DNA from: Russula earlei | Taxonomy: Eukaryota; Basidiomycota; Agaricomycetes; Russulales; Russulaceae | Assembly (NCBI GenBank): GCA_025769875.1 | Contig: JAGFNK010000145.1 | Location: 1 to 64,000 of the forward strand | Length of the DNA: 64,000 nt | Reading direction: 5' to 3' | Part shown: positions 22,597 through 32,064 of the stretch, one piece after another | Layout: every line of letters starts with the position of its first letter | Position numbering within the stretch: position 1 is the first letter of the stretch | The notes under the pieces: model-generated | Database searches by the model: none | What the model saw: only the letters and a program-made list of their open reading frames with translations | Told to the model about the DNA's origin: nothing | Translations under genes and position numbers: made by a program

Positions 22597-23216
22597 TGTT
22601 ACTGAGTGGTTTGGGGTCCAGAAGATGCTGGAACACCTGAACTATGGACTGCACCGTTCACATCATGCGTGCGTCAGATCTTGATCGTTTATGTTCGTTG
22701 ATATTGCATTCGGAACGCATTGATCGTATCTTTCTGAAGATGTATTGAAGAAGCAATGAGTAGCATTGCTTTTGTCCCAGATGTTCATGTACCACCACGT
22801 ATGTCGCTTCCTTGATTAGGAAAGTACTTATGACACCGAGATTGCTACTAGGGAAGCACATAATGCTTCCAGCACCGAGATCGTTTACATAGAAGCAACC
22901 TCGCTTCTATGAGCCGCGTTTTGCTTCTATAGCACCGACCAGTACTATAGTAGCACAAACCTTATCCCTGTAGGGCTATATAAGGCCCCCAGTTGTAACA
23001 GTTGAGCCCTAAGCTCAACTTAGTTTGCCAATCCCAAACAGTTGACTCCTACCCCGTCTGCAGAGCCCCTCTCATCTTGTTGACATACTCCAGAAGGATC
23101 TAACACTCCTTCCCATCCATGAGTATTGCTTGCTTGACTCAAGCATATCTGCATTGGTAGGACGCGTTCATAGACGCAACCATTGATCTTATTTAAGGCA
23201 CTTTGGAGCCTTAACA
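22597..23216 (+). repeat. 5' LTR of G1 (620 bp, family D)
   Basis: Begins TGTTACTGAGTGG and ends GAGCCTTAACA. TATATAA lies at 22977-22983 and a hairpin with arms AGTTGAGC/GCTCAACT and loop CCTAA at 23000-23020. Sister LTRs, inverted, are at 27381-27999 and 43858-44477. The flanks ATGTA and CACAC differ, as expected for one end of an element. Confidence 0.9.
22977..23020 (+). promoter_or_regulatory. TATA box and 5'-end hairpin of LTR family D
   Basis: TATATAA at 22977-22983. The 8-bp perfect stem AGTTGAGC/GCTCAACT with pentaloop CCTAA starts 23 nt after the first T, so the hairpin should be at or near the 5' end of the transcript (start of R). The other two family members keep it with loop CCTAA (27576-27596) and CTTAA (44054-44074), read in transcript sense. 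Confidence 0.65.
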
Positions 23217-23289
23217 CACACGCATACTTCTGTAAAGACCCCTACTGTCATTGGCATAGACAGTGGTAAGCAGGCACACAAGTCCCGAC

Positions 23290-24914
23290 TCCCTAGGAAA
23301 GGCAGTGGCAAGCGGACAAACTGGAGATCGAAGGTGAACATAGCATACGTGTAAAGTTCAACCAGAAATCAAAGCAAGGAACCAAGTTTGGTTGGTTCAA
23401 GGCTAGAGAGAGGGATGATCTACCCTCAGGAATCAAAGGGATGGCCATCTGGTGTTGGGCAGACCAGGAAGGACCTAACAGATATGAGGTCTGATACAAA
23501 GGAAGCTACCTTCCTTGCGAATACATCAACGATCAGTGGTACTTTGTTGATTACCACAAAGGACATCCCTACGCGGAAGAGGACGAAGACATTGACGAAT
23601 ATAAGGTTCTAGGTCTAGGAATCAAGACAGATCCTTATACTACTCACTGGGAACCCAGAAGCCCAGTAGTAGATGACCCAGCTCCATTGATACAAAAGTC
23701 ATCAAGTGGAGAAACAGAGAAGTCGGACCCTCTGACTACAGATCAGAAAGCAGAAGCACCAGAAGTATTGGAGCTGGCTGAAAGACTAGAGCAGACAGTA
23801 CACATCTTGCCCATTGAACCAACAATTGTTGAGGAACCAGAAGAATTGGTTGAAATGGCTACCATTGCAGCAACACAGACAGCCACCATTGCCACCCAGA
23901 CAGCAGGTGGAAGAACAGGGCCCACCATTGTAATAAACCCTGGAGGCGGTCCACCTGCAGCACCTCCTGTAGGGCCAGGGGCAAACCTGGCACCTCAGCC
24001 AGAACCAGGCCCCCATGGAGGCAATGAATCTCTGAAAGGAGACCCTCCTGAAGTCTTCAAAGGAGACAGGAAGAAGACGAAGTACTTCGTCCAGGATTTC
24101 AATTTATGGAATCTGCTTAACAGTGACAACCCAACCATGACTATTCCAATGAAGCGAGTAGCCCTAGCTCTCACCTATATCAAAGGAGAGAAAGTGCATG
24201 AATGGGTGGTCAACCAAACAAACCTGGTAGAAGCAAAAAGAAATGGGGACCCACCGTCTCCTTATGCACCAGTGCAGCTGGATCCAACTGACATGCTCTT
24301 TGGGACCGAATTTGTGGATGACTTCTTCAGAGAATTCAAAGACACCACAGAGCCTGAAGACGCTTTCATGGAGCTACAACAATTGTCCATGTCTAAAGCA
24401 GCATTGCTGGATGATTATACCAGCAAATTCCTTGTTCTGCTCAGTAAAGCAGGATGGGACCAGAATTCACCAGGAGCAGTCGAAGCCTATAAGGCTGGAC
24501 TAATCACCTAACTGGTGCAACAAATCTACAATCGACCAGTCAGAGACATACCTGCCATCAATGATCTATGAGCATGGATCAATGCTGCTAGGGAAGAACA
24601 GGCCAGAGACCAGCTTATGAAAGCCAATATTGGATCTGGAGGTGGCTCGTTGACCACCAGGGAGAATCACATGAAATCCCTACAGGCTGGGAAAAGGCAA
24701 AACCAAAGAGATCTGAATGCTATGGAAGTGGACTTGGTATCCACTGATGCAGCAAGGACCAAGCGACGTCCTCCTCTGACAGAGGAAAAGAAGAAACTGC
24801 TGGCAGAAGGGAAATGCTTCATCTGCAAGAAAGCAGGGCATATCAGCCGGAACTGTCCTGACAAGGACAGAGTCAAAAAGAAATCAAGTAACCCAAGGGA
24901 CAAAGGAAAAGCTC
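23290..24914 (+). pseudogene. gag: G1 gag with CCHC knuckle
   Basis: The N-terminal part (KLEIEGEHSIRVKFNQKSKQ, AIWCWADQEGPNRYEV, QWYFVDYHKGHPYAEEDED) leads through an acidic and Pro/Gly-rich region to the capsid (DPPEVFKGDRKKTKYFVQDF, FVDDFFREFKDTTEPEDAF, GAVEAYKAGLIT) and the knuckle CFICKKAGHISRNC at about 24817-24858. Stops: TGA at 23492-23494 and 24569-24571 (both shared with G2), and TAA after AGLIT where G2 has tryptophan. The frame is then cut by solo LTR H3. Confidence 0.85.
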
Positions 24915-25395
24915 TGTTGAAGCAGATGGGCACAGGTTATGATAACAACGATAAGATCCTTAAGATCTATCAAAAGATATTTCAGTATTGTGTAAGACAA
25001 GACTATAATTCAGTAATACCTATCAAAAGATATCTACAACGCATGATTAGATGCGATAGATAAGATAGGAAACAGTAAGTACTCACTTCAGTATTGTGTA
25101 AGACAAGACTGAAGTGATCTATCAAAATACGATGCTCTTAAGTACTCCAGAGCGTCTCTAAGTACACTGCAGGTAGCTACCATAAATAAGAAACAAAGAT
25201 CATACAAGGATCAGTCGTTAGTAGCTACCGATTGTCATCAATTAACTTATCATTGTAAGTAACGCAGATCTCAGCATATGAGCTGAGCCGGTGATGCCCG
25301 GTCCGTGTAACCGACGCGTCAACGCGTCTGAGCTGTGATTACATCACAACGTACCAGGGTAGTGGTAACACACCAAATCAATGATAATCTCAACA
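24915..25395 (-). repeat. Solo LTR H3 (481 bp, copia H family) with AGCTC duplication
   Basis: Plus-strand ends TGTTGAAGCAG and ATCTCAACA; AGCTC at 24910-24914 and 25396-25400. It is the reverse complement of the copia H LTR type (31559-32048). Both hairpin copies with loop CTTAC (transcript sense) are kept. The apparent C-terminus of the gag ORF ending at 25063 comes from this LTR and is not part of gag. Confidence 0.92.
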
Positions 25396-26100
25396 AGCTC
25401 GAGCTCTGGAAACAGAAAAGGAGGACAACTCAGGGGACAGTGGAAATGAAAGCACTGTCTCTGGACAATCCACATCTCCTCCTCCTACCTATAACAAGAG
25501 CTCCTCCTCTGCATCCATAAAGAAGATGTCCACCAAACAGAAGGAGGACTTATTGGAAGAACTGATGAAGCAGGGTTTTTAGGAACACCTAAGTTGATGG
25601 CCTGGCTTAGTAAGAATAGTGTGTTGCAAGAGTACATTAGAAGACTGAATGCTATGAATATTCCATTCACTTTCATCACTGCACACACGACGGCCGAGGA
25701 ATCTGCTCTACTGTACTAGACAGTGGAGCAACAGAGAACTTCATTGATCACTCAGCTTGGAAAAGACTGAAGATTGGGAAACAAGAACTACATGAACCCA
25801 TGGTAGTACGAAACGTCGACGGAACCCAGAATAAGCAAGGGGAACTCACCCATTACTGCTGGCTTCGCATCCAATATAAGGAGAAGGAGAGCTTGCAAAA
25901 GTTCTACCTCACAGATTTAGGAATGGATCGGGTCATCCTGGGATATCCCTTCCTATATGAATTCGACCCCACTATCAACTGGAAGAAAGGACAGCTGATG
26001 GAAGGAGCAGTACAGATTGAGACTGCTCAATACAAGTACCTGGATCTCTATGTTGCAAATATCCAAAAGTGAGCAAGAGATGAAAGCCAACAATTGAAGA
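25396..26100 (+). pseudogene. G1 aspartic protease region
   Basis: LDSGATENFIDHSAWKR (about 25715-25765) carries the DSG active site; HEPMVVRNVDGTQNKQGELTH and DRVILGYPFLYEFDPTINW follow as the C-terminal protease blocks. Relative to G2, five bases (TACTA) are inserted just before GACAGTGG at about 25716-25720, which breaks the frame at the active site. RT follows directly. Confidence 0.82.
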
Positions 26101-27380
26101 AAGGGGAGGCCATTTACCTACAGAAGATGACTATTGCTCAGAAATGGGCCCAGCAGTCGACTGAACCACAGGAAGGAGAGGACCCCCTTGCCAATATTCC
26201 AAAGTGATTCCACCGCTTTGCAGATGTCTTCTCAGAAGAGACGTCCCAGAGGTTCCTGCCACCCAGGGAACCAGACATGCAGATAGAGCTGTTACCTGAT
26301 GTGCCAAAAGAGCTAAACTGCAAAGTGTACCCCCTAACATGAGATGAATGAGAATACCTCAAGAAATTCCTGGCTGATGAAGTAGAAAAGCGATACATTA
26401 CAGGTCCATCCAGCTACACGTCTCCAGTGTTCTTCATTGGCAAGAAGGACAGCAAGGAGAAGAGGATCATTGTAGACTATTGACAACTAAATCAGTGGAC
26501 CAGACAGGACAATGAACCTTTACCACATCTGGAACAAGAGGTGGAAAGACTTCGAGGAAAGAAGGTGTTCTCCAAGTTCAATATACAATGGGGATACAAT
26601 AATGTGCGACTGGCAGAAGAAGATTGCTGGAAGGCAGCCTTCAAGACGCCATATGGAACCTACCTGCCCAACGTCATGTATTTTGGGCTCAAGGACGAGC
26701 CAGCCTTCTTTACTAGGCTGATGAGAAGTGACTTCGGTGACTGGCTGGACCGATGGGCAGAATACACTGTCAACTATCTGGATGACTTTGGAATTGCCAC
26801 GGGGGACAGTCCCGAACAACTAGAAATCCTCGAGCAATGTATCAGCGAACTACTCATGCTGATGCAGAAGAAGTCATACTTCCTAAAACCAAAGAAGTGC
26901 CAGTTCATGGTGTGAAAACTAACCATGCTGGGATGGGACATAGATGAAGGGAAGATGAAGATTGAGGCCTCCAAGGTCCGAGGAATCACGGACTGGCCTA
27001 GGGAAATCAAGGATGTACATGAAGTACGCAAAGTCATGGGAGTCCTCAGTTACAATAGGGCTTTCATTCAAGGATTCAGTCAGATTGCTTGACCCATTAT
27101 CGCCTTGACAAAGAAAGGGGTGCCATTTGAATGGACCCAAGAATGCAAAGATGCTCTGGAACGACTTATACAGATAGTATCTTCTGACCCCATCCTGCTC
27201 CATCCTGATGAGGAGCGACCCTTTGAACTGGAAGTAGATGCATCCAATTATGCTATTGGAGCAGTACTACTCCAGAAGGACGAACAAGGAAAGAGGAGGC
27301 CAATAGGTTACTTCTCTGCAGCCTTGAAACAAGCAGAAAAGAACTACGACATATGGGACAAAGAGTTCTTAGCCATGGTT
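26101..27380 (+). pseudogene. pol: G1 reverse transcriptase and start of RNase H
   Basis: Order of blocks: IELLPDVPKELNCKVYPLT, YTSPVFFIGKKDSKEKRIIVDY, FSKFNIQWGYNNVRL, AAFKTPYGTYLPNVMYFGL, YTVNYLDDFGIATGD (catalytic YLDD intact), QFMV, LGWDIDEGKMKIEA, then the RNase H start FELEVDASNYAIGAVLLQ, YFSAALKQAEKNYDIWDKEFLAMV. TGA codons at 26205, 26340, 26349, 26481, 26912 and 27090 interrupt it. In G2 the codons matching 26340 and 27090 are CGA, and those matching 26349 and 26912 are CAA. The product ends where LTR 27381 starts. Confidence 0.9.
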
Positions 27381-27999
27381 GTTAAGGCTCCAAAGGGCCT
27401 TAAATAAGATCAATGGTCGCGTCTATGAACGCATCCTACCAATGCAGATATGCTTGAGTCAAGCAAGCAATACTCGTGGAGGGGAAGGAGTGTTAGATCC
27501 TTCTGGAGTATGGCAACAAGATGAGAGGGGCTCTGCAGACGGGGTAGGAGTCAACTGTTTGGGATTGGCAAACTAAGTTGAGCTTAGGGCTCAACTGTTA
27601 CAACTGGGGGCCTTATATAGCCTTACAGGGATAAGGTTTGTGCTACTGTAGTACTGGTTTGTGCTATAGAAGCAAAACATGGCTCATAGAAGCAAGGTTG
27701 CTTCTATGTAAACGATCTTGGTGCTGGAAGCATTAAGTGCTTCCCTAGTAGCAATCTCAGTGTCATAAGTACTTTCCTAATCGAGGAAGCGACATATGTG
27801 GCAGTACAGGAAAATCTGGGACAGAAGCAATGCTACTCATTGCTTCTTCAATACATCTTCAGAAAGATACAATTAACGCGTTCCGAACGCGATATCAACG
27901 AACATAAATGATCAAGATCTGACGCACGTATGATGCAAACGGTGCAGTCCATAGTTCAGGTGTTCTGGCATCTTCCGGACCCCAAACCACTTGGTAACA
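27381..27999 (-). repeat. 3' LTR of G2 (619 bp, family D)
   Basis: Plus-strand ends TGTTAAGGCTCC and TTGGTAACA, in the same orientation as 43858-44477 and opposite to 22597-23216. The hairpin AGTTGAGC/GCTCAACT is at 27576-27596. The left flank is G1 RNase H coding sequence. Confidence 0.9.
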
Positions 28000-28014
28000 T
28001 TACCCCTCCTTCAG
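28000..28014 (-). other. Polypurine tract of G2
   Basis: On the minus strand the bases just before the 3' LTR read GAAGGAGGGGTAA and then TGTTACC. A purine run in this place primes plus-strand DNA synthesis in LTR retroelements, and it confirms the element's orientation. Confidence 0.7.
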
Positions 28015-28040
28015 ATTGGTGGTCCCATGCACCAACAATT

Positions 28041-29828
28041 CTAGAATCGAGTGGTGGGGTCAACACCATCATTATCAAGGGAAGGAGGTGATGTGGTGAA
28101 GGTGTATCGGCCTTCTTCTGCTGCCTCATAGGCAGCCAATGCTGAGGCCACTATCGCCTCTGACTCCTCAGCAACGGCTGAAGGAGACATGATCTGTGGG
28201 AGTCTGTCAGAGTCCCTAGGTAACCTCCTGACTGGAGGTGTGTCGGAGCGGAGAGGGGTCATAGTGAAGGGTTCTTGAAAGGTCCTGGATCCTTCTCCTT
28301 TCGCTACCTGCAGGATGTGTGGGTTAGCAATGTCCTCCCTCTCCTGGTCGGACTTCCTCTTCCTGATTGGGTGCGCCAGTTCCCATCCTCGGTGGAAAGG
28401 GCATGATCTGACAGGTGCGTAGGAACAATGATAGGGAGGTACCAGGCAATGTGAGGCAGCGTCTGCTGCCAATTGGTTGTGGCAATACTGGTGGGGCAGT
28501 GGACAGTACTTTTTGAAGTGTCCTACCTCTCCACAATACTTGCATCAGTTCCTCTTCCTCCTCCCTTCTATCATGTTCAGTTGCTGAGGCTCGGGAATGA
28601 ACTCAGCTGTCGCAGTAGATGCTTCTCCACTGCTGCTATAGGAGTGGTAGTAGATGGAGCTCTGGGGGGAAGGGTTTGGTGATGCTTCTGATCCTGCCCC
28701 TCCTCGAAGGCACATACTAGACATGGTTTGGAGGACACCAATATCCTCCTCTGAGTACCCTTGCGCCATCATAGGTGCAGGGCTGGCTGGTACTGGATCT
28801 GGGGTAGAGGTATCATACCCCTGAGCGATGTCTGCCAAAGGCAGCTGAGGGACAAAGACGGGTAAAGGGGGAATGGGCTGCCCAGCACAGTAGTTGGTAA
28901 GGAGTTCTTCAGCCCAGATACCTGGAGGGGTTTCTCCCTGGCTACAACCTGCTTCAATGAACTCCCAGCAATGTGAGCATACTTTGGCTGCTGGCATTCT
29001 CTCCTTGGCTTCAGCCCTGCCTCTCTCTACTTCTCGCTTCTCAGCTAGGTATTTGCTAAGCTTGTAGCGCAGCTGCTTCTCCTCTTCTTCAAGCACCTTA
29101 TAGTTAGCTTCCAACATTTCTTGTTGGGTGTAGAGGTAGTCTGGGCAGTAAAGCTCTGCCTGCAGCCTGTAGTCGCCTAGCAGGTAGAGGGTCTGTCTCC
29201 AATGCCCTTCGAACTGCCTCTCTGTGTCGAAGCAGTCTAAATCATGTTTGTCTTGGCCATAGTTATAGAGGTTGTAACAAGGGGTGGCCTGGAGGATCTC
29301 ACCATAGTCTGCATGGCCTTCTCCGTTCTTCCCCCTCACTCTTGGCTCTCCCAAGGCAACGTCATAGGCCACATACCTGGCCAGTTTGTTGCCCCAAGTC
29401 ATACCATCAGGGATGTCAATCCCTGTGTGGTGTCTGTCAGTGTCCCATCATACCCAAGGCTCTCCAGGGTGGGCAACCTGGTCAAGAGTGCTGGTAGGGG
29501 ACGTCACATCCCAGTCCCCAGGCTGAGCATCGACTTGGTCAGCAGGGGGTCCAAATTTGAGGGGATGCATGTCGGCTTCTCCTTCTCCAGTGCTATGTTC
29601 GTCCATTCCTTGGAAGAAGGTGAGGAGGGAAGCATCAGGAGTGGTGATTTCAAGTGACCCCTCTGCACCAGAGAGGTTGGATTGGGGAACGATTTCATTA
29701 GTGGGAGTTTGGGACATTTGTGAGTGACGATATGGGGATGAGGAAGTAGAGGGCATCTTTTGCTGGACTTTTATAACCTGTATGGCAGCAGGGTTCTTTC
29801 TGTGGTATTCCTCTATTAGTCTAGACAC
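28041..29828 (-). pseudogene. G2 C-terminal extension after the chromodomain, with CCHC knuckle
   Basis: Downstream of the chromodomain the minus-strand frame stays open for nearly 600 codons, apart from TGA where arginine would fit (between PWV and WDTDRHH near 29446, and before CKYC near 28543). It contains acidic and Ser/Pro-rich parts, WGNKLARYVAYDVALGEPR, YNLYNYGQDKHDLDCF, a likely coiled coil (MLEANYKVLEEEEKQLRYK, KREVERGRAEAKERM), then the knuckle CKYCGEVGHFKKYC at about 28500-28541 (C-x2-C-x4-H-x4-C) and a basic stretch (RKRKSDQERED). It ends 40 bp before the 3' LTR. Gypsy elements usually end soon after integrase, so this is an extra domain. Function unknown; nucleic-acid binding is likely. 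Confidence 0.7.
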
Positions 29829-30095
29829 TTTGATGTTCTCTACTGGCTCCCAAGAGTCATGGGCTTCGGAGTTTCCTTCCTACTGGACTTGATACTCCAG
29901 TTGTTTCCTCCTTCCAGTTCATCTCAAACCTAAAATCATTGCTACTTCATATTCCTCTTCTCCTTCCACCAATTCTGCTTCTGGATTGGTGTAGTTGGCC
30001 CCATGCTCCTCTGTCTCCTTGTAAGGTGTCAATAAGGATGCATGAAACACATTATGGATCCTCCAGTGGCTAGGGAGATCCAATCTGTATGTCAC
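29829..30095 (-). pseudogene. pol: G2 integrase C-terminus and chromodomain
   Basis: [20 protein letters not shown] is the conserved end of the integrase core-proximal region. It is followed by a chromodomain read through stops: [46 protein letters not shown]. One stop is TGA for Arg, another TAG for the Trp of the W-E-G box. Chromodomains steer such integrases to marked chromatin. Reading resumes in the segment at 31058 on the other side of solo LTR B. Confidence 0.85.
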
Positions 30096-31057
30096 TGTCA
30101 AGACTCACTGTTGAACTATCCAGTTCAAGAGTGAGGGAGAAGCTTGAAGACGAGTCGATAAATGTCCAAGATGGCGTGGGCAAGAAGTAGAGTCCAGAGT
30201 AGTAACAGGTACCAGAGAGGTATTGTTACTGTGAGAGCTGAGCAGTCACGCAGAGGAGAGGCCAGGATAGTCACAAGGGGACAGTCCTTAAAGGAGTATC
30301 CCAGGGATGGAGAGTGCCGTAAACAAATGGACAGTCTGAGGACTGTCCGCTACTTTATTGAGCGCTTATATACTACAAGAGAACTGCTAAATAGGGAACA
30401 AGTCATAACCTTGTTATCAAGCACAATAGAGTGATGAGTAAGAAGTCGGAGTGCGCTTACTGAGCATGCTCAGTCATGCTCAGTAAGCTGTTGAGTAAGA
30501 AGGCTTCTTTTGATGAGTAAGAGCTTCCATTGTCCACGTGTTCACTGCTTTAGTGCACGTGTGAGCACCTGATTCATTTCCTGTTAGTTAGTTTAGGGCC
30601 GGTCATTTGAGGACTTGTAGTTTGGTTAGGGAATAGTGTTATCTTATAAGGCCCTTATATAGTTCTATTAGGGTCCTTAGAGTCGACCCTAATACTTCTA
30701 TTAAGGTCCTTAGTATTGCCTTATAGTTCGTTCTATAGTTATTAGAGTTGGTCTAATAACGCGTTGTAGGGCCTTTGATACTAGGTTAGTGCCTATTGTA
30801 GAGCTCCTAGGGTCGTTCCAAAGGGTCCTTAGGAAGGCCCTAATACTGTCCTTTGTTGCTAGAAGGGTTGCCTTTAAGTGGGGCTTGCTGTATGTCGATT
30901 GTGCTGAGAATTGCTCGCGCAACAATGCGTGCACAATATTGTGGACACCTCTACTCACCCCTTTTGCTCGTGTGAACAGGGTGACACCATAGAGGCTGGG
31001 TTTCCTCCTATAAGGAAAGGTCCTTCAAGGGCCCTCTCTGGAGAATGGTTCATGACA
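30096..31057 (-). repeat. Solo LTR B (962 bp, family A) with GTCAC duplication
   Basis: TGTCAAGACTC..GGTTCATGACA on the plus strand. GTCAC is present at 30091-30095 and 31058-31062. It splits the integrase of G2 between EITEVISPVT and [11 protein letters not shown]; the shared VT comes from the duplication. The hairpin GGACAGTC/GACTGTCC is at 30329-30348. Confidence 0.95.
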
Positions 31058-31558
31058 GTCACTGGGCTGATCACCTCCGTGATTTCAAAGGGCCCATATC
31101 GTTTTGGGCATAGTTTCACTGTAGGATGTGTTGTTTTTAGGTTGGTGCTGTTGAGCCATACCCTTTCTCCTTTCTGATAAGGTTGGAAACTGCTTCTTTG
31201 CTTCCACATTAGGGAAGCGATCTTCATTGCTTCTTGTGCCTGTGATCTCGCTTCCTGGATTTGGACTTTCCAATTGTCTATTCTTGGTATCTTGCTTCCC
31301 TGATTTGGCTGGTGTGCCTTGGGCGTAAAGCCCATCCATAAGAAGAAAGGGGACTGCTTGGTTGTCTCTGAAACATGAGAATTCATTGTGTATTGCACCA
31401 GAGGCAGCCAGTCCACCCAATCATCTTGTTGGTGGTTGCAAAAGATCCTGAGTGATGTCTCCATCATCTGATTCATTCTTTCTGATTGTCCATCTGTCTG
31501 GGGATGGTAGGCAGTGCTGATATTCTGTTTGATATGCAGCTGGTCACAAAGTTCCCTA
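31058..31558 (-). pseudogene. pol: G2 integrase catalytic core, C-terminal half
   Basis: Reading on the minus strand from 31558: ELCDQLHIKQNISTAYHPQ, then TDGQSERMNQMMETSLRIF with the catalytic Glu, DWVDWLPLVQYTMNSHVSE, FFLWMGFTPKAHQPN, KGERVWLNSTNLKTTHPTVK and KRYGPFEITEVISPVT. The upstream half lies at 38474-38959 beyond copia H. Confidence 0.9.
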
Positions 31559-32048
31559 TGTTGAGATTACCACTGCTTTTGGGCAGTCTGATGTAATCAC
31601 AGCCCAGTTGCGTTAACGCGTCGGCTCCCACAGACCGGGCGCTCCCGGCTCACGCGCATCGCTCACACGTCGGATCAGCCCGGACCAGCTCAGCTCAGAT
31701 GCTGCAGCCTGCGTATGTTACAATGATAAGTTAATTGATGACAATCGGTAGCTACTAATGACTGATCCTTTATGATACAAGTTGGTAGTTATGATTATAT
31801 TGCTTAGAGACGCTTTCGCGTATTTAAGAGGCACTCAATTAGCTAGATTGCTTCAGTTTTGTCTTACACAAACTGAAGTGAGTACTTACTGTTTCCTATC
31901 TTATCTCTCGCATCTAATCACACGTTGTAGATATCTTTTGATAGGTATTACTGATTTACAGTTTTGTCTTACACAAACTGAAATATCTTTTGATAGATCT
32001 TAAGGATCTTATCGCTCTTATCATAACCTGCGCCCATCTGCTTCAACA
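31559..32048 (+). repeat. 5' LTR of copia H (490 bp)
   Basis: TGTTGAGATTACC..GCTTCAACA. TATTTAAG at 31821-31828; hairpin with loop CTTAC at 31851-31878 and again at 31959-31980. Nearly identical to 37984-38473. Confidence 0.95.
31821..31980 (+). promoter_or_regulatory. TATA-like box and duplicated hairpin in copia H LTR
   Basis: TATTTAAG is followed 30 nt later by CTTCAGTTTTGT, loop CTTAC, ACAAACTGAAG (31851-31878). About 108 nt on, the inner part of the same hairpin recurs (31959-31980), followed by a repeated ATATCTTTTGATAG block. The pair is kept in 37984-38473 and in solo LTR H3. Confidence 0.6.
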
Positions 32049-32064
32049 GGTTATGGGCCCTGAC
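32049..32064 (+). other. Primer binding site of copia H (half-tRNA iMet type)
   Basis: GGTTATGGGCCC follows the LTR directly. It is the complement of GGGCCCAUAACC, the anticodon arm of eukaryotic initiator tRNA-Met, as in Drosophila copia, so priming by a tRNA fragment is likely. The same site follows the LTR of copia K at 51859. Confidence 0.75.

Larger units (their letters stand above)
22597..27380 (+). mobile_element. Ty3/gypsy element G1, 3'-truncated
   Basis: Plus-strand order: 5' LTR (22597-23216), gag, CCHC knuckle, protease, RT and the start of RNase H, which stops at WDKEFLAMV (27380) where the LTR of G2 begins. It is the same family as G2 (27381-44477, opposite strand) and aligns along gag-pol. 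A solo LTR (24915-25395) is inserted after the knuckle. Integrase and 3' LTR are missing. The LTR at 27381 is inverted relative to 22597, so it is not G1's own 3' LTR. Confidence 0.88.

Noticed and set aside
24617..25063. Gag C-terminus LKQMGTGYDNNDKIL in G1
   Set aside because: From 24915 on this is translated solo LTR H3, shown by the AGCTC duplication.
27381..27999. This LTR as the 3' LTR of G1
   Set aside because: It is inverted relative to the G1 5' LTR, is preceded on its right by a minus-strand purine tract, and matches the orientation of the LTR at 43858. It belongs to G2.
32049..32064. tRNA gene near GGTTATGGGCCC
   Set aside because: Only the anticodon-arm complement is present, directly after an LTR in two elements. 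It is a primer binding site, with no tRNA fold around it.
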